DNA of 16,485 nucleotides. Origin: Deltaproteobacteria bacterium (GTDB lineage Bacteria; Desulfobacterota; Desulfarculia; Adiutricales; JAGVGV01). Numbering within the stretch: position 1 is the stretch's first letter; the number at the start of each line of letters is the position of its first letter. The stretch lies in assembly GCA_015233515.1 (NCBI GenBank), contig JADFXS010000044.1, positions 1 to 16,485 on the forward strand, in the 5' to 3' direction. The notes under the pieces are model-generated. The model was not told where the DNA came from and ran no database searches. It saw only the letters and a list, made by a program, of their open reading frames with translations. The position numbers and the translations under genes were made by a program. Of this stretch, positions 6,975 to 15,337 are shown piece after piece.

Positions 6975-7974
6975 AAACGTCTTCTCCGCCGCCCTTGCCG
7001 ATGGCGATCTTGCCTTCGGATTCCAGTTTCTTGGCTACGCGCAGGACAGACTGCTGTGCTTTTTCCACGTCGCCCAGTTTGACGGGACCCATGACTTCCA
7101 AGTCTTCCCGGATCATATCCGCGGCTCGTTCCGACAGGTTGGACAATATCTTCTTTTTCAGTTCTTCCGAGGCCGTTTTCAAGGACATGGTCAGTTCTTC
7201 GTTGTTGACTTCCTTGAGGATGGAGCGGATGCCCCGGTCGTCAATACCGATCAAGTCTTCGAAGACAAACATGAGCTTGCGAATTTCATTGGCTAGTTCA
7301 ACTTTGTCTTCTTCAAGTTTGGTCAGGATGGCGTTTTCCGTGTTTTGATCGACTTGGTTAAGAATTTCCGCCACGGTTTTGGCCCCACCCAGTTCCCGGC
7401 TGCCAACGGATCCGAGGGCTGCGATTTCTTCTTTTAAAACCTGTTCCACTTCGACGATCATTTGATGAGGAACGCGGTCCAAATCAGCGATGCGATAAAC
7501 AACGTCCACTTGGAGCTGTTCGGGAAAACTAGCCAGAATTTCCGCGGCTTTTCCCGATTCCAGGTGAGCGAGGATCAGGGCGATGGTTTGGGGATGTTCG
7601 TTGCGGATGAAGTTGCCCAGGACTTTGGAGTCCACATCCCGCAGACTCTCAAACGGCGCGGGACCGACGTCGGAATTGAGGTCTTGGAGTAATCCTTCGG
7701 CCCGCTCATCAGTCACGGCTCGAGTGATGGAGCTTTTGAAGAAGTCGTCTCCCTTGACCCGTAGTTCGGACGGCGAGGTCAACTCGTCATAAAAGGATCC
7801 TAAAACTTCCTGGATCATGGTTGGGTTGATGTTTTGGATGCGGCTCATGGCTCGACCCAAATGTTTGATTTCCCCGTCTTCCAACTGACGGAATATGTTG
7901 GCGGTGAAATCTTCTCCCATGGTCAAGAGGAAGATGGCCGCCTTTTGGGGGCCGGTCAGTTGCTCTTCGGCCAT
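6967..7974 (-). CDS. fliG: Flagellar motor switch protein FliG
   Basis: A 335-residue rotor protein that links the MS ring (FliF) to the switch proteins FliM and FliN and takes torque from the stator. Visible are the N-terminal FliF-binding domain (LTGPQKAAIFLLTMGED, residues ~6-22) and the armadillo middle domain with EHPQT at 126-130. The C-terminal torque domain (MFVFEDLIGIDDRGIRSILKEV, ~233-254) carries the charged residues expected for stator contact. The length is normal (330-340). There is a short Gly-rich tail (GKGGGEDVFV). The gene lies 21 nt after fliF and overlaps fliH by 8 nt. Confidence 0.97.
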   Translation of the reverse strand: MAEEQLTGPQKAAIFLLTMGEDFTANIFRQLEDGEIKHLGRAMSRIQNINPTMIQEVLGSFYDELTSPSELRVKGDDFFKSSITRAVTDERAEGLLQDLNSDVGPAPFESLRDVDSKVLGNFIRNEHPQTIALILAHLESGKAAEILASFPEQLQVDVVYRIADLDRVPHQMIVEVEQVLKEEIAALGSVGSRELGGAKTVAEILNQVDQNTENAILTKLEEDKVELANEIRKLMFVFEDLIGIDDRGIRSILKEVNNEELTMSLKTASEELKKKILSNLSERAADMIREDLEVMGPVKLGDVEKAQQSVLRVAKKLESEGKIAIGKGGGEDVFV

Positions 7975-7995
7975 GACCCTACTCCTTTTATATAA

Positions 7996-9642
7996 TTAGC
8001 GTTGTTCAATCCAGCTACGGATCACGTTGACCGCTCGTTCCGGATTTTCCTGAAATAAAGCCATGATTTGATCCCGGGTCAGCTGACCTTTGATCAACTG
8101 CGGCGACGACGGTTCAGATGATTCGGACAAAGGGGTCAACTTGGCGGCTTCCGCGGCGTCCAACGCGGCCTGCTCCTCGGGACTCGGGATGGCCGTCATG
8201 GGCGGATGTTCAACCGGAGCCGGGGCCGCGGCTTGGTCTCCCCGCTGCAGCCAGGACATGATCGGCCGGACGATGAAGATGAAGAACAGAACGATCAGCA
8301 CGATGTTGAACAACGGTTTTCCGAACTGAATAAGTAGCTCTATCGGCATATAATACCACTTCTTTTCACTGGTGTCGGTTGAATAGAAAGATACGCTGGA
8401 CACCGTCACCTGGTCGCCGCGGGATTCGTCATAGCCCACCGCCTTTTTGACCAGCTCTTCGATCTGCGCCAACTCATTGGCAGGTCTAGGGACAAAAGTC
8501 TTGACGGTGTTGCCGTCCTTGGTGGTTTCCGGGTATGTACCATCAACCATGACCGCCACGGAAAGTTTTTTGATTTCACCGCCCTGGGTGGTGGTCTGAC
8601 GATTAATCCGCGTAATTTCGTAATTAGTCGTCTCCTCGGACTTCTCGTAAGTTTCGCTCTGGCCGCTCTGTCCGGTTTGTTGACGGTTGCCGGTGCCAAG
8701 TTCGTATGTGGCGTTAGGGACTCCCGAGGCGTTTTTGCTTTGCCCTTGGTTTTTTTCCACCAAGCGTTGTTCACTGCGAACCGCGGAGCGATCCGGGTCA
8801 AAAATCTCTTCATGAGTATTGGTCTGCTGCAAGTTTAGCTGGACATTGACCCGGGCCATGGCTTTACCCGGTCCGACCACTCGTTCCAGCATACTGGTCA
8901 ACCGTTCGGTCAGGCCTTGCTCCGTATTTTTCTGATACTGTATCTGGGTGGCGGAGAGCAGACCTTCGTTTTCTTCCTTACTATATAATATACCACCCGA
9001 CGTATCCACGATGGTAATATTTTGATGCTTCAGCCCCTCCACCGAGGAAGCCACTAAGTGAACTATACCTGCTAATTGTGATTTAGTCAAAAATTTGCCG
9101 ATCTGTAACTTTACTACCACTGACGCTGATGGTTCTTTTGATTGTTCTATAAATAATGATTCCTTGGGAATGCTAAGATGAACTCGGACTTGTTGGATTT
9201 CCGGAAATTTTAATATAGTTCGTTCCAGCTCGCCTTGGAGGGCTCGTTGAAAATTCAGATGTTGCTGGAATTCCGTTTCGCCGATGCGGGTTTTATTGAA
9301 CATTTCCATGCCGATGGAGCCACCGGTCGGCAATCCTTCAGTGGCCAAGTATAATCTGGTTTCCTGAATGGCTTCCTTGGGAATACGGATGGTACTACCA
9401 TTGCCGTCCAGTTCATAAGGTGTTTTGCGTTCGCGGAGTTTGGCCACCACCGCTCCGGCGTCGTCTTGGGACAAACCGGTATATAAAATATCGTATTCCG
9501 TCTTGTTGGCCATCAGGAGGATGACAACCACCGCGGCGATCACCGCGGCCATTAACCCCAAGGCGATGATCTTGCGGGATTGATTCATCTCGTGGTAATA
9601 TTCCCGCGCGCGGCTCAGTTTTTCCTTATATTTTTCCAGCAT
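7996..9642 (-). CDS. fliF: Flagellar M-ring protein FliF
   Basis: A 548-residue MS-ring protein. The first membrane helix is at ~26-45 and the second at ~440-462. Between them is the large periplasmic region: a YscJ/FliF ring-building motif domain (~46-220, with TEYDILYTGLSQDDAGAVV), then the RBM3 and collar part. That part includes a Gln/Ser/Gly-rich loop at ~300-340 around NATYELGTGNRQQTGQSGQS. The C-terminal ~30 residues (LTRDQIMALFQENPERAVNV) form the FliG-binding helix. The length matches the family (~520-560). The ATG at 9642 has a GAGGA ribosome site. The gap to fliE is 123 nt; fliG follows 21 nt downstream. Confidence 0.97.
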   Translation of the reverse strand: MLEKYKEKLSRAREYYHEMNQSRKIIALGLMAAVIAAVVVILLMANKTEYDILYTGLSQDDAGAVVAKLRERKTPYELDGNGSTIRIPKEAIQETRLYLATEGLPTGGSIGMEMFNKTRIGETEFQQHLNFQRALQGELERTILKFPEIQQVRVHLSIPKESLFIEQSKEPSASVVVKLQIGKFLTKSQLAGIVHLVASSVEGLKHQNITIVDTSGGILYSKEENEGLLSATQIQYQKNTEQGLTERLTSMLERVVGPGKAMARVNVQLNLQQTNTHEEIFDPDRSAVRSEQRLVEKNQGQSKNASGVPNATYELGTGNRQQTGQSGQSETYEKSEETTNYEITRINRQTTTQGGEIKKLSVAVMVDGTYPETTKDGNTVKTFVPRPANELAQIEELVKKAVGYDESRGDQVTVSSVSFYSTDTSEKKWYYMPIELLIQFGKPLFNIVLIVLFFIFIVRPIMSWLQRGDQAAAPAPVEHPPMTAIPSPEEQAALDAAEAAKLTPLSESSEPSSPQLIKGQLTRDQIMALFQENPERAVNVIRSWIEQR

Positions 9643-9765
9643 GTTGTCCTCGAGAGCTTTGGTTTGACGCCCAAGCCGACCGCTGTCGGTCTAAAAAAAG
9701 ATCGTGAGAGGTAAATTCGGCCGTGAAAAAGCCGTCAGACCTCAAATATATGAAATCGGTCTTTA
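9643..9765. other. 123-bp gap between fliE and fliF with a small hairpin
   Basis: This gap interrupts an otherwise compact operon. It contains CCGAC-cgct-GTCGG (9676-9689) next to a run of seven A on the plus strand (9693-9699). On the minus (coding) strand the resulting T-run precedes the stem, so it is not an intrinsic terminator in the direction of transcription. No sigma-54 or sigma-70 promoter with correct spacing was found. Confidence 0.4.
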
Positions 9766-10053
9766 TTAAACCGACATTCTCATGATTTCCTGATAGGCGC
9801 TCATGACCTTGTTTCTTACTTGCATCAGCATTTTAAAGGAAACGTCCGCCTTCTGCATGGCGATCATGGTTTCATGAAAATCAGCGGTCTTGCCCGTGGA
9901 CAAGTCTTCCATGGCGCCATGGGCCTGGACTTGGAGAGTGTTGACTTTGTCAATGGCTTCATTCAAGGCATCCTTGAAACCAAGCTCGCCGCTTCCGGCT
10001 TTCTTGAAGGCCGCCGGCATCAGTTTCGGAGTATTAACAGAAGATATTTTCAT
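9766..10053 (-). CDS. fliE: Flagellar hook-basal body protein FliE
   Basis: A 95-residue helical protein of normal FliE length. It forms the joint between the MS ring and the proximal rod and is an early export substrate. The C-terminal motif DFHETMIAMQKADVSFKMLM ... QVRNKVMSAYQEIMRM is the conserved FliE core. The N-terminus (GELGFKDALNEAIDKVN) also fits. It starts at ATG 10053, 12 nt after the flgC stop, and belongs to the flgB-flgC-fliE trio. Confidence 0.95.
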   Translation of the reverse strand: MKISSVNTPKLMPAAFKKAGSGELGFKDALNEAIDKVNTLQVQAHGAMEDLSTGKTADFHETMIAMQKADVSFKMLMQVRNKVMSAYQEIMRMSV

Positions 10054-10065
10054 GGTTGACCTTAA

Positions 10066-10503
10066 CTATCTGAGGATATCCAAGGACTTGATGGCCATGT
10101 TGGAACTGGTCGTCACGGCCGTGACATTGGCTTCGTAAGAACGTTTGGCCGAGATCATATCCACCATTTCTTCCATGACATTGATGTTGGGCATAAGCAC
10201 GTAGCCGAATTCGTCGGCGTCAGGGTGGGACGGGTCGAAGACCATCTTGAAATCCCGCTTGTCTTCCACGACCTCATTGACTTGAACATCTTCCAGTTCC
10301 CTGTCCAAGCCGTGTTTTAAACGTCCCCGAAAACCCTGGAATAGAGAATCGGCTGAAAAGATGGGTTGTTTGCGTCGGTAAGGACCGCCATCCGGCGTGC
10401 GGGTAGTGTGCATATGTGACAAATTCATGGCGATAAGGTTCATACGGCTTCGTTGGGCGGTCAGACCCGACGAGCTGATATCCATGGCGTTAAGAAAATT
10501 CAC
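10066..10503 (-). CDS. flgC: Flagellar basal-body rod protein FlgC
   Basis: A 145-residue proximal rod protein. The N-terminal rod signature is MDISSSGLTAQRSRMNLIAMNLSH, followed by TTRTPDGGPYRRKQ, which is diagnostic for FlgC. The C-terminal helix has EEMVDMISAKRSYEANVTAV. The conserved NxAN of rod proteins reads NLSH here, a mild deviation. The start is GTG at 10503, 2 nt after the flgB stop, with a strong GGAGG site; an in-frame ATG six codons later is the alternative. The protein is exported by the flagellar type III system and assembled in the periplasm. Confidence 0.95.
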   Translation of the reverse strand: MNFLNAMDISSSGLTAQRSRMNLIAMNLSHMHTTRTPDGGPYRRKQPIFSADSLFQGFRGRLKHGLDRELEDVQVNEVVEDKRDFKMVFDPSHPDADEFGYVLMPNINVMEEMVDMISAKRSYEANVTAVTTSSNMAIKSLDILR

Positions 10504-10505
10504 GG

Positions 10506-10940
10506 TTATTTCCCTCCTTCGGAAATGGCGTATTTAAGATTTTCAAATTCCTTGGCCAGCATCTGAACCGTGGCGTTATACACCAGGTGGTTCTTGGACA
10601 GCTTGGTCATTTCCTTATCGATGTCCATGACATCAAGGCCTTTTTCATCGCGACCGTAAGGTGAGACTTTTACGTCTCGTTGGGCGATCTGGTAAGCCTT
10701 TTCCACGTCCCGGACTGGAACGTGGCGTTCATTTGTTTGACGCATTTCCAATTGTCCTTCCATTGGCCCTAAGGCCCGCTGCAAGGTTTCTTCGAATCTC
10801 AAATCCTTGACGCGATAGCCGGGGGTATCCATGTTAGCCAGGTTGCCGGTGGACATGCTATGTCTGGCCAGGCGAAGTCCCAGGGTTTTTCCCATGACGC
10901 TAAGGGTTCGATCAAATAACTGCCCGGTAACGTTGCTCAT
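10506..10940 (-). CDS. flgB: Flagellar basal-body rod protein FlgB
   Basis: A 144-residue proximal rod protein with the family signature HSMSTGNLANMDTPGYRVKD (residues ~27-46) and a C-terminal helix ending LAKEFENLKYAI. The length is normal. It is the first gene of the flgBC-fliEFGHIJ-motE run. A GGAGGT ribosome site is 7 nt before the ATG at 10940, and a sigma-54 promoter (10978-10994) would start transcription ~27 nt upstream. It is therefore probably activated by an NtrC-family regulator such as the one encoded just upstream. Confidence 0.96.
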   Translation of the reverse strand: MSNVTGQLFDRTLSVMGKTLGLRLARHSMSTGNLANMDTPGYRVKDLRFEETLQRALGPMEGQLEMRQTNERHVPVRDVEKAYQIAQRDVKVSPYGRDEKGLDVMDIDKEMTKLSKNHLVYNATVQMLAKEFENLKYAISEGGK

Positions 10941-10977
10941 GCCGGTGACCTCCGTAGATTGATTCGTGTTTTAACCG

Positions 10978-10994
10978 AGCAACATGTATGCCAA
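10978..10994 (-). promoter_or_regulatory. Sigma-54 (RpoN) promoter of the flgB operon
   Basis: On the minus strand TTGGCATACATGTTGCT matches the -24/-12 consensus YTGGCACG-N4-TTGCW with exact spacing: TGGCA and TTGCT are intact and only the two positions after TGGCA deviate. The predicted start is near 10967, leaving a short leader that includes the flgB ribosome site. Sigma-54 control of flgB operons is established in many flagellated Gram-negative bacteria. Confidence 0.8.
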
Positions 10995-11072
10995 ACCCAT
11001 AAGCAGGGATCGATGGGATGTTTCGAAACAGTCGGATATCTATTTTATTATGGGGAAAAAGCGAGTGAAGCG

Positions 11073-11096
11073 AAATAAATAGTTGGAAAACAACTA
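11073..11096 (-). terminator. Weak terminator-like hairpin between the response regulator gene and flgB
   Basis: On the minus strand TAGTTG-TTTTC-CAACTA (11096-11080) forms a 6-bp stem followed directly by TTTATTT. The stem is AT-rich, so termination would be inefficient. The position, downstream of the regulator gene and before the flgB sigma-54 promoter, fits a transcription unit boundary. Confidence 0.35.
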
Positions 11097-11127
11097 GTTG
11101 GATATAAGGCCTGTTGGAAGCTTTGAG

Positions 11128-11172
11128 GCTCCCCGCGGCAAGCGACGGGGAATGCGCTCGTCGGCATGTTCA
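11128..11172. repeat. Dispersed palindromic (REP-like) repeat, copy B, downstream of the response regulator
   Basis: CCCCGCGGCAAGCGACGGGG (11131-11150) forms an imperfect hairpin, followed by AATGCGCTCGTCGGCATGTT. It shares the core and flank with copies at 3240-3288 and 12620-12662, in the same orientation. It begins about 10 nt beyond the stop codon of the minus-strand regulator gene. On the minus strand no U-run follows the stem. Confidence 0.7.
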
Positions 11173-11180
11173 GTTTTAAA

Positions 11181-12596
11181 TCAGTTGCCTGCTGGATCGA
11201 AGCTAACGCCCTGATATTCAGCCAACTTATTACGGAGGGTCCGGACACTGATACCAAGAATTTTAGCCGCGTGAGTCCGGTTGCCTTCGGTCTCGTTCAA
11301 GGCCCGAAAGACAAGGTCTTTTTCCATTTCGTATATAGTCATCAACCCCTGGGGGCTCTGGTCCGACGGCGGGGTGGGGATAGCAAGCGATGCCTGGTCA
11401 GGGGTTGGAGCTACATGGTTGGGCAAGGTTGAAATTTCATCCAAAAATAAATCTCCGAGCTCAACTTCCGAGCCAATGGATAAGAGGACTCCCCGGGCCA
11501 TCATGTTTTCAAGTTCGCGGACGTTGCCTGGCCAATCATGGGCTTTGAGGCGATTGACAACGGCGGCGGAGAGAGTTTTGAGTTCTTTTTTATTGAGGTT
11601 TGAATAACTATTGAGAAAAAAATTGGCAAGGCCGATCACGTCTCCGGGTCTTTCCCGTAAGGGGGGAATCGTCAGAGGAATGACGTTCAAGCGGTAGTAA
11701 AGGTCGGATCGAAACTTGCCTTCGGCCACCCAGGCTTTAATATCCCGGTTGGTGGTGGCAATGACTCGGACATCGATTTTGGTGGGCAGTTTACCGCCGA
11801 CGCGATCCACTTCGCCTTCCTGCAACACGCGCAGAAGTTTAGCTTGTAAGGCTAAATCCATCTCGCTTATTTCGTCCAGCAGAATGGTTCCTTGGTCCGC
11901 CAGTTCGAATTTCCCGCTTTTACGCGTCACTGCTCCGGTAAAAGCTCCTTTTTCATGCCCGAATAGTTCACTTTCCAGCAGCCCTTCCGGAAGGCTGGCA
12001 CAATTGATGGCCACAAACGGTCCGTTAGCACGGTCGGAATGCAGGTGAATATACCTGGCCAGGAGTTCCTTGCCCGTGCCCGATTCGCCCTGCAACAGAA
12101 CCGTGGCTTTGGAAGGAGCGACGCTCAGGGCTCGTTGCAGCAGGCGTTTCATCGCCGGGTCATCGGTTATGATTTCCCGATGCCCGGTGGGGGCCGCCAG
12201 TGCACCCGGAGATCGCCAGGATCTCCCGCCAGAACCGCTTAAGGCTCGTTCAACCACTTCTTCGATGAGATTCATGGAAAACGGTTTCAAAACATAATCT
12301 AAAGCCCCTTCACGCATGGCTTCCACCGCGGCTTCCACCGAAACGTAGGCAGACACCATTATCACCGGGGTGTGAGGGGAATTTTTTTTGATATTTTTCA
12401 GCAGTTCCAAGCCGTCCAGGTATGGGGTCTTGGCATCGGTGATGACCAGTTCAAAAGGATTTGCCTTGAACTTTTCCAGAGCGTCGGCTCCTGTTTCCGC
12501 CAGATCGACGGCGTACCCCTGTCTGGTCAAGGCTTCAAACAACGCCTGACGGACATGAGGTTCGCTATCGGCCACTAATATAGGTTTGGCGGGCAT
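11181..12596 (-). CDS. NtrC-family sigma-54 response regulator, probably FlrC/FlgR-like flagellar activator
   Basis: A 471-residue protein with receiver, AAA+ and Fis domains in order. The receiver (4-118) has the phospho-acceptor D54 (LVITDAKTP), S82 and K104. The acidic pair at its start reads D10-S11-E12 rather than D-D-E. The AAA+ domain (~140-370) has Walker A GESGTGKE (170-177), the sigma-54 contact loop GAFTGA (217-222), Walker B TILLDE (237-242) and the arginine-finger region FRSDLYYRLN. The Fis helix-turn-helix is at ~423-462 (NRTHAAKILGISVRTLRNKL). The ATG at 12596 is preferred over the longer frame to 12653 because it starts the receiver fold and has an AGGAG site; the longer start would run into repeat copy C. 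Lying between a sigma-54-driven gene and the sigma-54-driven flgB operon, it likely activates flagellar genes. No cognate kinase gene is visible. Confidence 0.9.
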   Translation of the reverse strand: MPAKPILVADSEPHVRQALFEALTRQGYAVDLAETGADALEKFKANPFELVITDAKTPYLDGLELLKNIKKNSPHTPVIMVSAYVSVEAAVEAMREGALDYVLKPFSMNLIEEVVERALSGSGGRSWRSPGALAAPTGHREIITDDPAMKRLLQRALSVAPSKATVLLQGESGTGKELLARYIHLHSDRANGPFVAINCASLPEGLLESELFGHEKGAFTGAVTRKSGKFELADQGTILLDEISEMDLALQAKLLRVLQEGEVDRVGGKLPTKIDVRVIATTNRDIKAWVAEGKFRSDLYYRLNVIPLTIPPLRERPGDVIGLANFFLNSYSNLNKKELKTLSAAVVNRLKAHDWPGNVRELENMMARGVLLSIGSEVELGDLFLDEISTLPNHVAPTPDQASLAIPTPPSDQSPQGLMTIYEMEKDLVFRALNETEGNRTHAAKILGISVRTLRNKLAEYQGVSFDPAGN

Positions 12597-12619
12597 GGAG
12601 TGACTCCTGATTATTGAAA

Positions 12620-12662
12620 CTCCCCGCGGCAAGCCGCGGGAAGGCGCTCGCATGCATGTTTG
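12620..12662. repeat. Dispersed palindromic (REP-like) repeat, copy C, between the TPR gene and the response regulator
   Basis: CCCCGCGGCAAGCCGCGGG (12622-12640) is the best-paired copy (CCCGCGG-CAAG-CCGCGGG). It is followed by AAGGCGCTCG and a CATGCATGTTTGC flank similar to the other copies, with a 1-bp deletion or two. It lies 45 nt after the TPR gene stop and 24 nt before the regulator ATG, so it is within a likely cotranscribed unit. Confidence 0.7.
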
Positions 12663-12705
12663 CTTCCAGCCGAGGAAGTTAATAGGTTAACCGACCCGGC
12701 GGGAA

Positions 12706-15309
12706 TCATTTCTTCTCCGTGGTCGTCTTCGGCGGCGTCTGATCCCCCGCCTTCGGCGCCGGTTGGGTTTCTTGAGGCGCTGTCCCACCGGATTCCAAAA
12801 GTTTGTTCACTTTAGGGTCTATGGGAGCAGGTTTCAATTCCTTATTGGCAACGTCACGCCATAACGGCGAATTGCTTTTCAACAGAAGTTCCATAGTCGA
12901 TTTGTACTTTTCCGGCAACCCCAATTTTTTATAAGCTCCGGCAATAACATAAAGCGTTTCCGGCGGAGGGTCCTTGGGACGGCTTTTTATCGCCGCGTCC
13001 AGGTTCTGTTCCGCCTCCTCCTTCCGGCCATCGTTAGTATATGCCTGACCCAAATTGGAGTAAATCAGGAAGATGTCGGGTTGAGCGTCCGGTTGATCCT
13101 TGAGAAGGTCCAAGGCTTTTTTCAGTGTTGACAAACCACCGCCGGTATTGCCTTTTTTTAAATACATGTATCCCATGGACTTCATCAGCTGCGCGTCATT
13201 GGCCACGGTCGGCGAAAGTCGGATGGCTTCCTCGAAATGGCTTAGCGCGGCGTCTTCCAAGCCGAGCTTATATTCCTTTAGGCCTTGGTCCACTAAGGTC
13301 GAGGCGACCTGAGGATTATCGGGATAGTTCTTTCGGAAATCGGTCAAATATTTGACAGCATCGGAAAGGCGGTCCATATTCAGGTAGGCGCGTCCAAGAC
13401 CTAGCGAGCGTTCATCCAGGTGTTCCTTGTAATCTTTATTGGCCTGCCAGGTCCGGACGGCTTCGGCTTGATTGCCGACAGCCGCGTATGACATGGCCAG
13501 GTAATGCCGCAGTTCCGGCCGGAATTCCTCGCTGACCTGGAGTTGATTTTCCGTTAACAGTGGAATGAATTGATCGTATTTTTTGGTTATATACAGGGCT
13601 CGCCCCAGATTGACCAAGGCCAGGTTCATCCCGGACTTGATTTCGGGCATGAGGGTGCTGCGCGGATATTGGATTACCATTTCCTGGAAGATATTTAAGG
13701 CTTGTTTGTATTCTTCCATATCCAAATAAGCTTCCGCCATTTTATATGTGGCCAGTTCAATTAATGGTGATTGTTGTTCGGTTTCAACCACTTTTTTGTA
13801 GATCTTCAGGGCGGTTGACGGAGCGCCTTCTTCCAGGGCGCCAAATACTACCTGGGGTGTCAACAAGTGGTGTAACGACCCGTATTCGGCTAATCGGACG
13901 CTACTGATCATGGCGCCGGGAGTTTCCGGATACACTTTCCGGACTAAAGCATAAACCCCCGCGGCCATATCGTGTTTCTGTTCTTCCTTATATGTTTCCG
14001 CGATACGGACCATAATCAAATCGGCGTTTTTTTGGTCGGGATCGAGATTCAGGGAGTGGTACAGGAAGGAGCGCGCCAAGTCGAACCGGTTCGACTTAAA
14101 ATAGGCTTCACCCATGTAATTCAGAATTTCAGGGTGTTGGAGGTAGAATTTATCGTCCTGATAGATTATGTCCCTGAACATTTCAATGGCTTGAGTATAG
14201 AGCCCGTTTTGAAAGTAGGTTTGCCCGAGGTAATATGATGATTTTAAGGCTAACTCACCCTTGGGGTGTTGAGCCAGGACCGCTTCGAGATATTCCTTGG
14301 CCAAATCCTTTTTGCCGGTTTTTGTATAAATCTCTCCTAGATAACCCTTCGCGATCAAAGCAAGACGGCTTTGAGGATGATCTTGGATCACCAATTTGAA
14401 GTAGCCTATCGCTTCACTTGTATACTCCGATTTCATATTCGTCAAACCTAACATCAGTTTGACGCGAGGTATTTCCGGATTGGCGGGATAGTTATTGATG
14501 GCTTCCTGATAGGCCGTGGTTATGTTGTTAAATTGGGGAGTCAGGTCTTTGGGGTCGGTGAAATAAGCGATGTCCCCCTGGAGGATGGTCGCCGGTTCCC
14601 CCAGAGGGCTGTTAGGAAAACCGCTTTTGAGCTTTTTCAGCAAATTCCCGGCCGCCGCATATTTTTCTTCTAGAATCTCATCCGTCGCTTTGGCCATAAT
14701 GGCTTCCGGCGAATTGGGCTTAGGTTGCTCGGGCAGACTTTCGCGGACGGTTCGCGCGTATATTTCCGGGCCGGGAACAGACACGTCGATTTGTTCCGTC
14801 GAACCATCAGGGGTGGCATTGGATGTTGAGCGGAGATCCACGACGATGGAAATTTTGTCCGGACTCACAAAATGGCGAAAGGTAAACCTGGGAGTCTTGG
14901 ATTTTATTCTGGCCTGCAGACGTCCGTTTTCTTCCAGAACCGCGACTCCCTCCAAGAGGACGTCCTGAAGGTTCAGCCGCCCTTGATTCTTGGTTTGGGC
15001 CGGCCCAAAGTCCAACCAGACTTCGTCCACGTCCGCTCGCCGGACAGTGTAGTTTTCCATGGGTTGGTTAAAAGTGAAGACCAGCCGGGAATAATCCGAC
15101 ATAGTCCCCAAACGAACCGAAGATAGGTTTAGGGGCGCGCCGCTTTGAGGGCTGTCGGCGCCCTTGGCGGTTTTGGGTTTTTCCGCGGCGGCTCCGGTTT
15201 TGGGGGCCGGATTGGCGGCCCAGGCCGCCGGCCAGGTCAGGAGGAAAATGACGCCGGCAATCACTGACCACCAGGAATATTTTTTGACAAAATGGTGACA
15301 CCGGTTCAT
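12706..15309 (-). CDS. Exported AMIN-domain/tetratricopeptide-repeat protein of the flagellar locus
   Basis: An 867-residue protein from the ATG at 15309. The signal peptide has a basic N-region, a hydrophobic core WSVIAGVIFLLTWPA and a likely cleavage after AWA (~31). A Pro/Ala/Lys linker follows, then an AMIN-like beta domain (~60-165, with YSRLVFTF and DKISIVVDLRS). Next come some 600 residues of TPR-type helix pairs (repeated A-x-x-x-Y, LG-x-A-Y, P-x patterns) and a low-complexity Pro/Thr/Lys tail. AMIN domains bind peptidoglycan or localise envelope complexes, and TPRs bind proteins, so a periplasmic scaffold for flagellar or polar assembly is plausible but inferred. The longer frame to 15405 is rejected because a sigma-54 promoter lies inside it. 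AGGAGT is 12 nt before the chosen ATG. The regulator gene follows after 109 nt. Confidence 0.75.
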   Translation of the reverse strand: MNRCHHFVKKYSWWSVIAGVIFLLTWPAAWAANPAPKTGAAAEKPKTAKGADSPQSGAPLNLSSVRLGTMSDYSRLVFTFNQPMENYTVRRADVDEVWLDFGPAQTKNQGRLNLQDVLLEGVAVLEENGRLQARIKSKTPRFTFRHFVSPDKISIVVDLRSTSNATPDGSTEQIDVSVPGPEIYARTVRESLPEQPKPNSPEAIMAKATDEILEEKYAAAGNLLKKLKSGFPNSPLGEPATILQGDIAYFTDPKDLTPQFNNITTAYQEAINNYPANPEIPRVKLMLGLTNMKSEYTSEAIGYFKLVIQDHPQSRLALIAKGYLGEIYTKTGKKDLAKEYLEAVLAQHPKGELALKSSYYLGQTYFQNGLYTQAIEMFRDIIYQDDKFYLQHPEILNYMGEAYFKSNRFDLARSFLYHSLNLDPDQKNADLIMVRIAETYKEEQKHDMAAGVYALVRKVYPETPGAMISSVRLAEYGSLHHLLTPQVVFGALEEGAPSTALKIYKKVVETEQQSPLIELATYKMAEAYLDMEEYKQALNIFQEMVIQYPRSTLMPEIKSGMNLALVNLGRALYITKKYDQFIPLLTENQLQVSEEFRPELRHYLAMSYAAVGNQAEAVRTWQANKDYKEHLDERSLGLGRAYLNMDRLSDAVKYLTDFRKNYPDNPQVASTLVDQGLKEYKLGLEDAALSHFEEAIRLSPTVANDAQLMKSMGYMYLKKGNTGGGLSTLKKALDLLKDQPDAQPDIFLIYSNLGQAYTNDGRKEEAEQNLDAAIKSRPKDPPPETLYVIAGAYKKLGLPEKYKSTMELLLKSNSPLWRDVANKELKPAPIDPKVNKLLESGGTAPQETQPAPKAGDQTPPKTTTEKK

Positions 15310-15337
15310 CCGTGAACTACACTCCTGGTCGCATGGA

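Noticed and set aside
9676..9699. Stem-loop plus A-run between fliE and fliF as a terminator
   Set aside because: On the coding strand the T-run comes before the stem, the wrong order for intrinsic termination.
12597..12653. 19-codon N-terminal extension of the response regulator
   Set aside because: It would encode repeat copy C, while the ATG at 12596 begins the receiver fold and has an AGGAG site.
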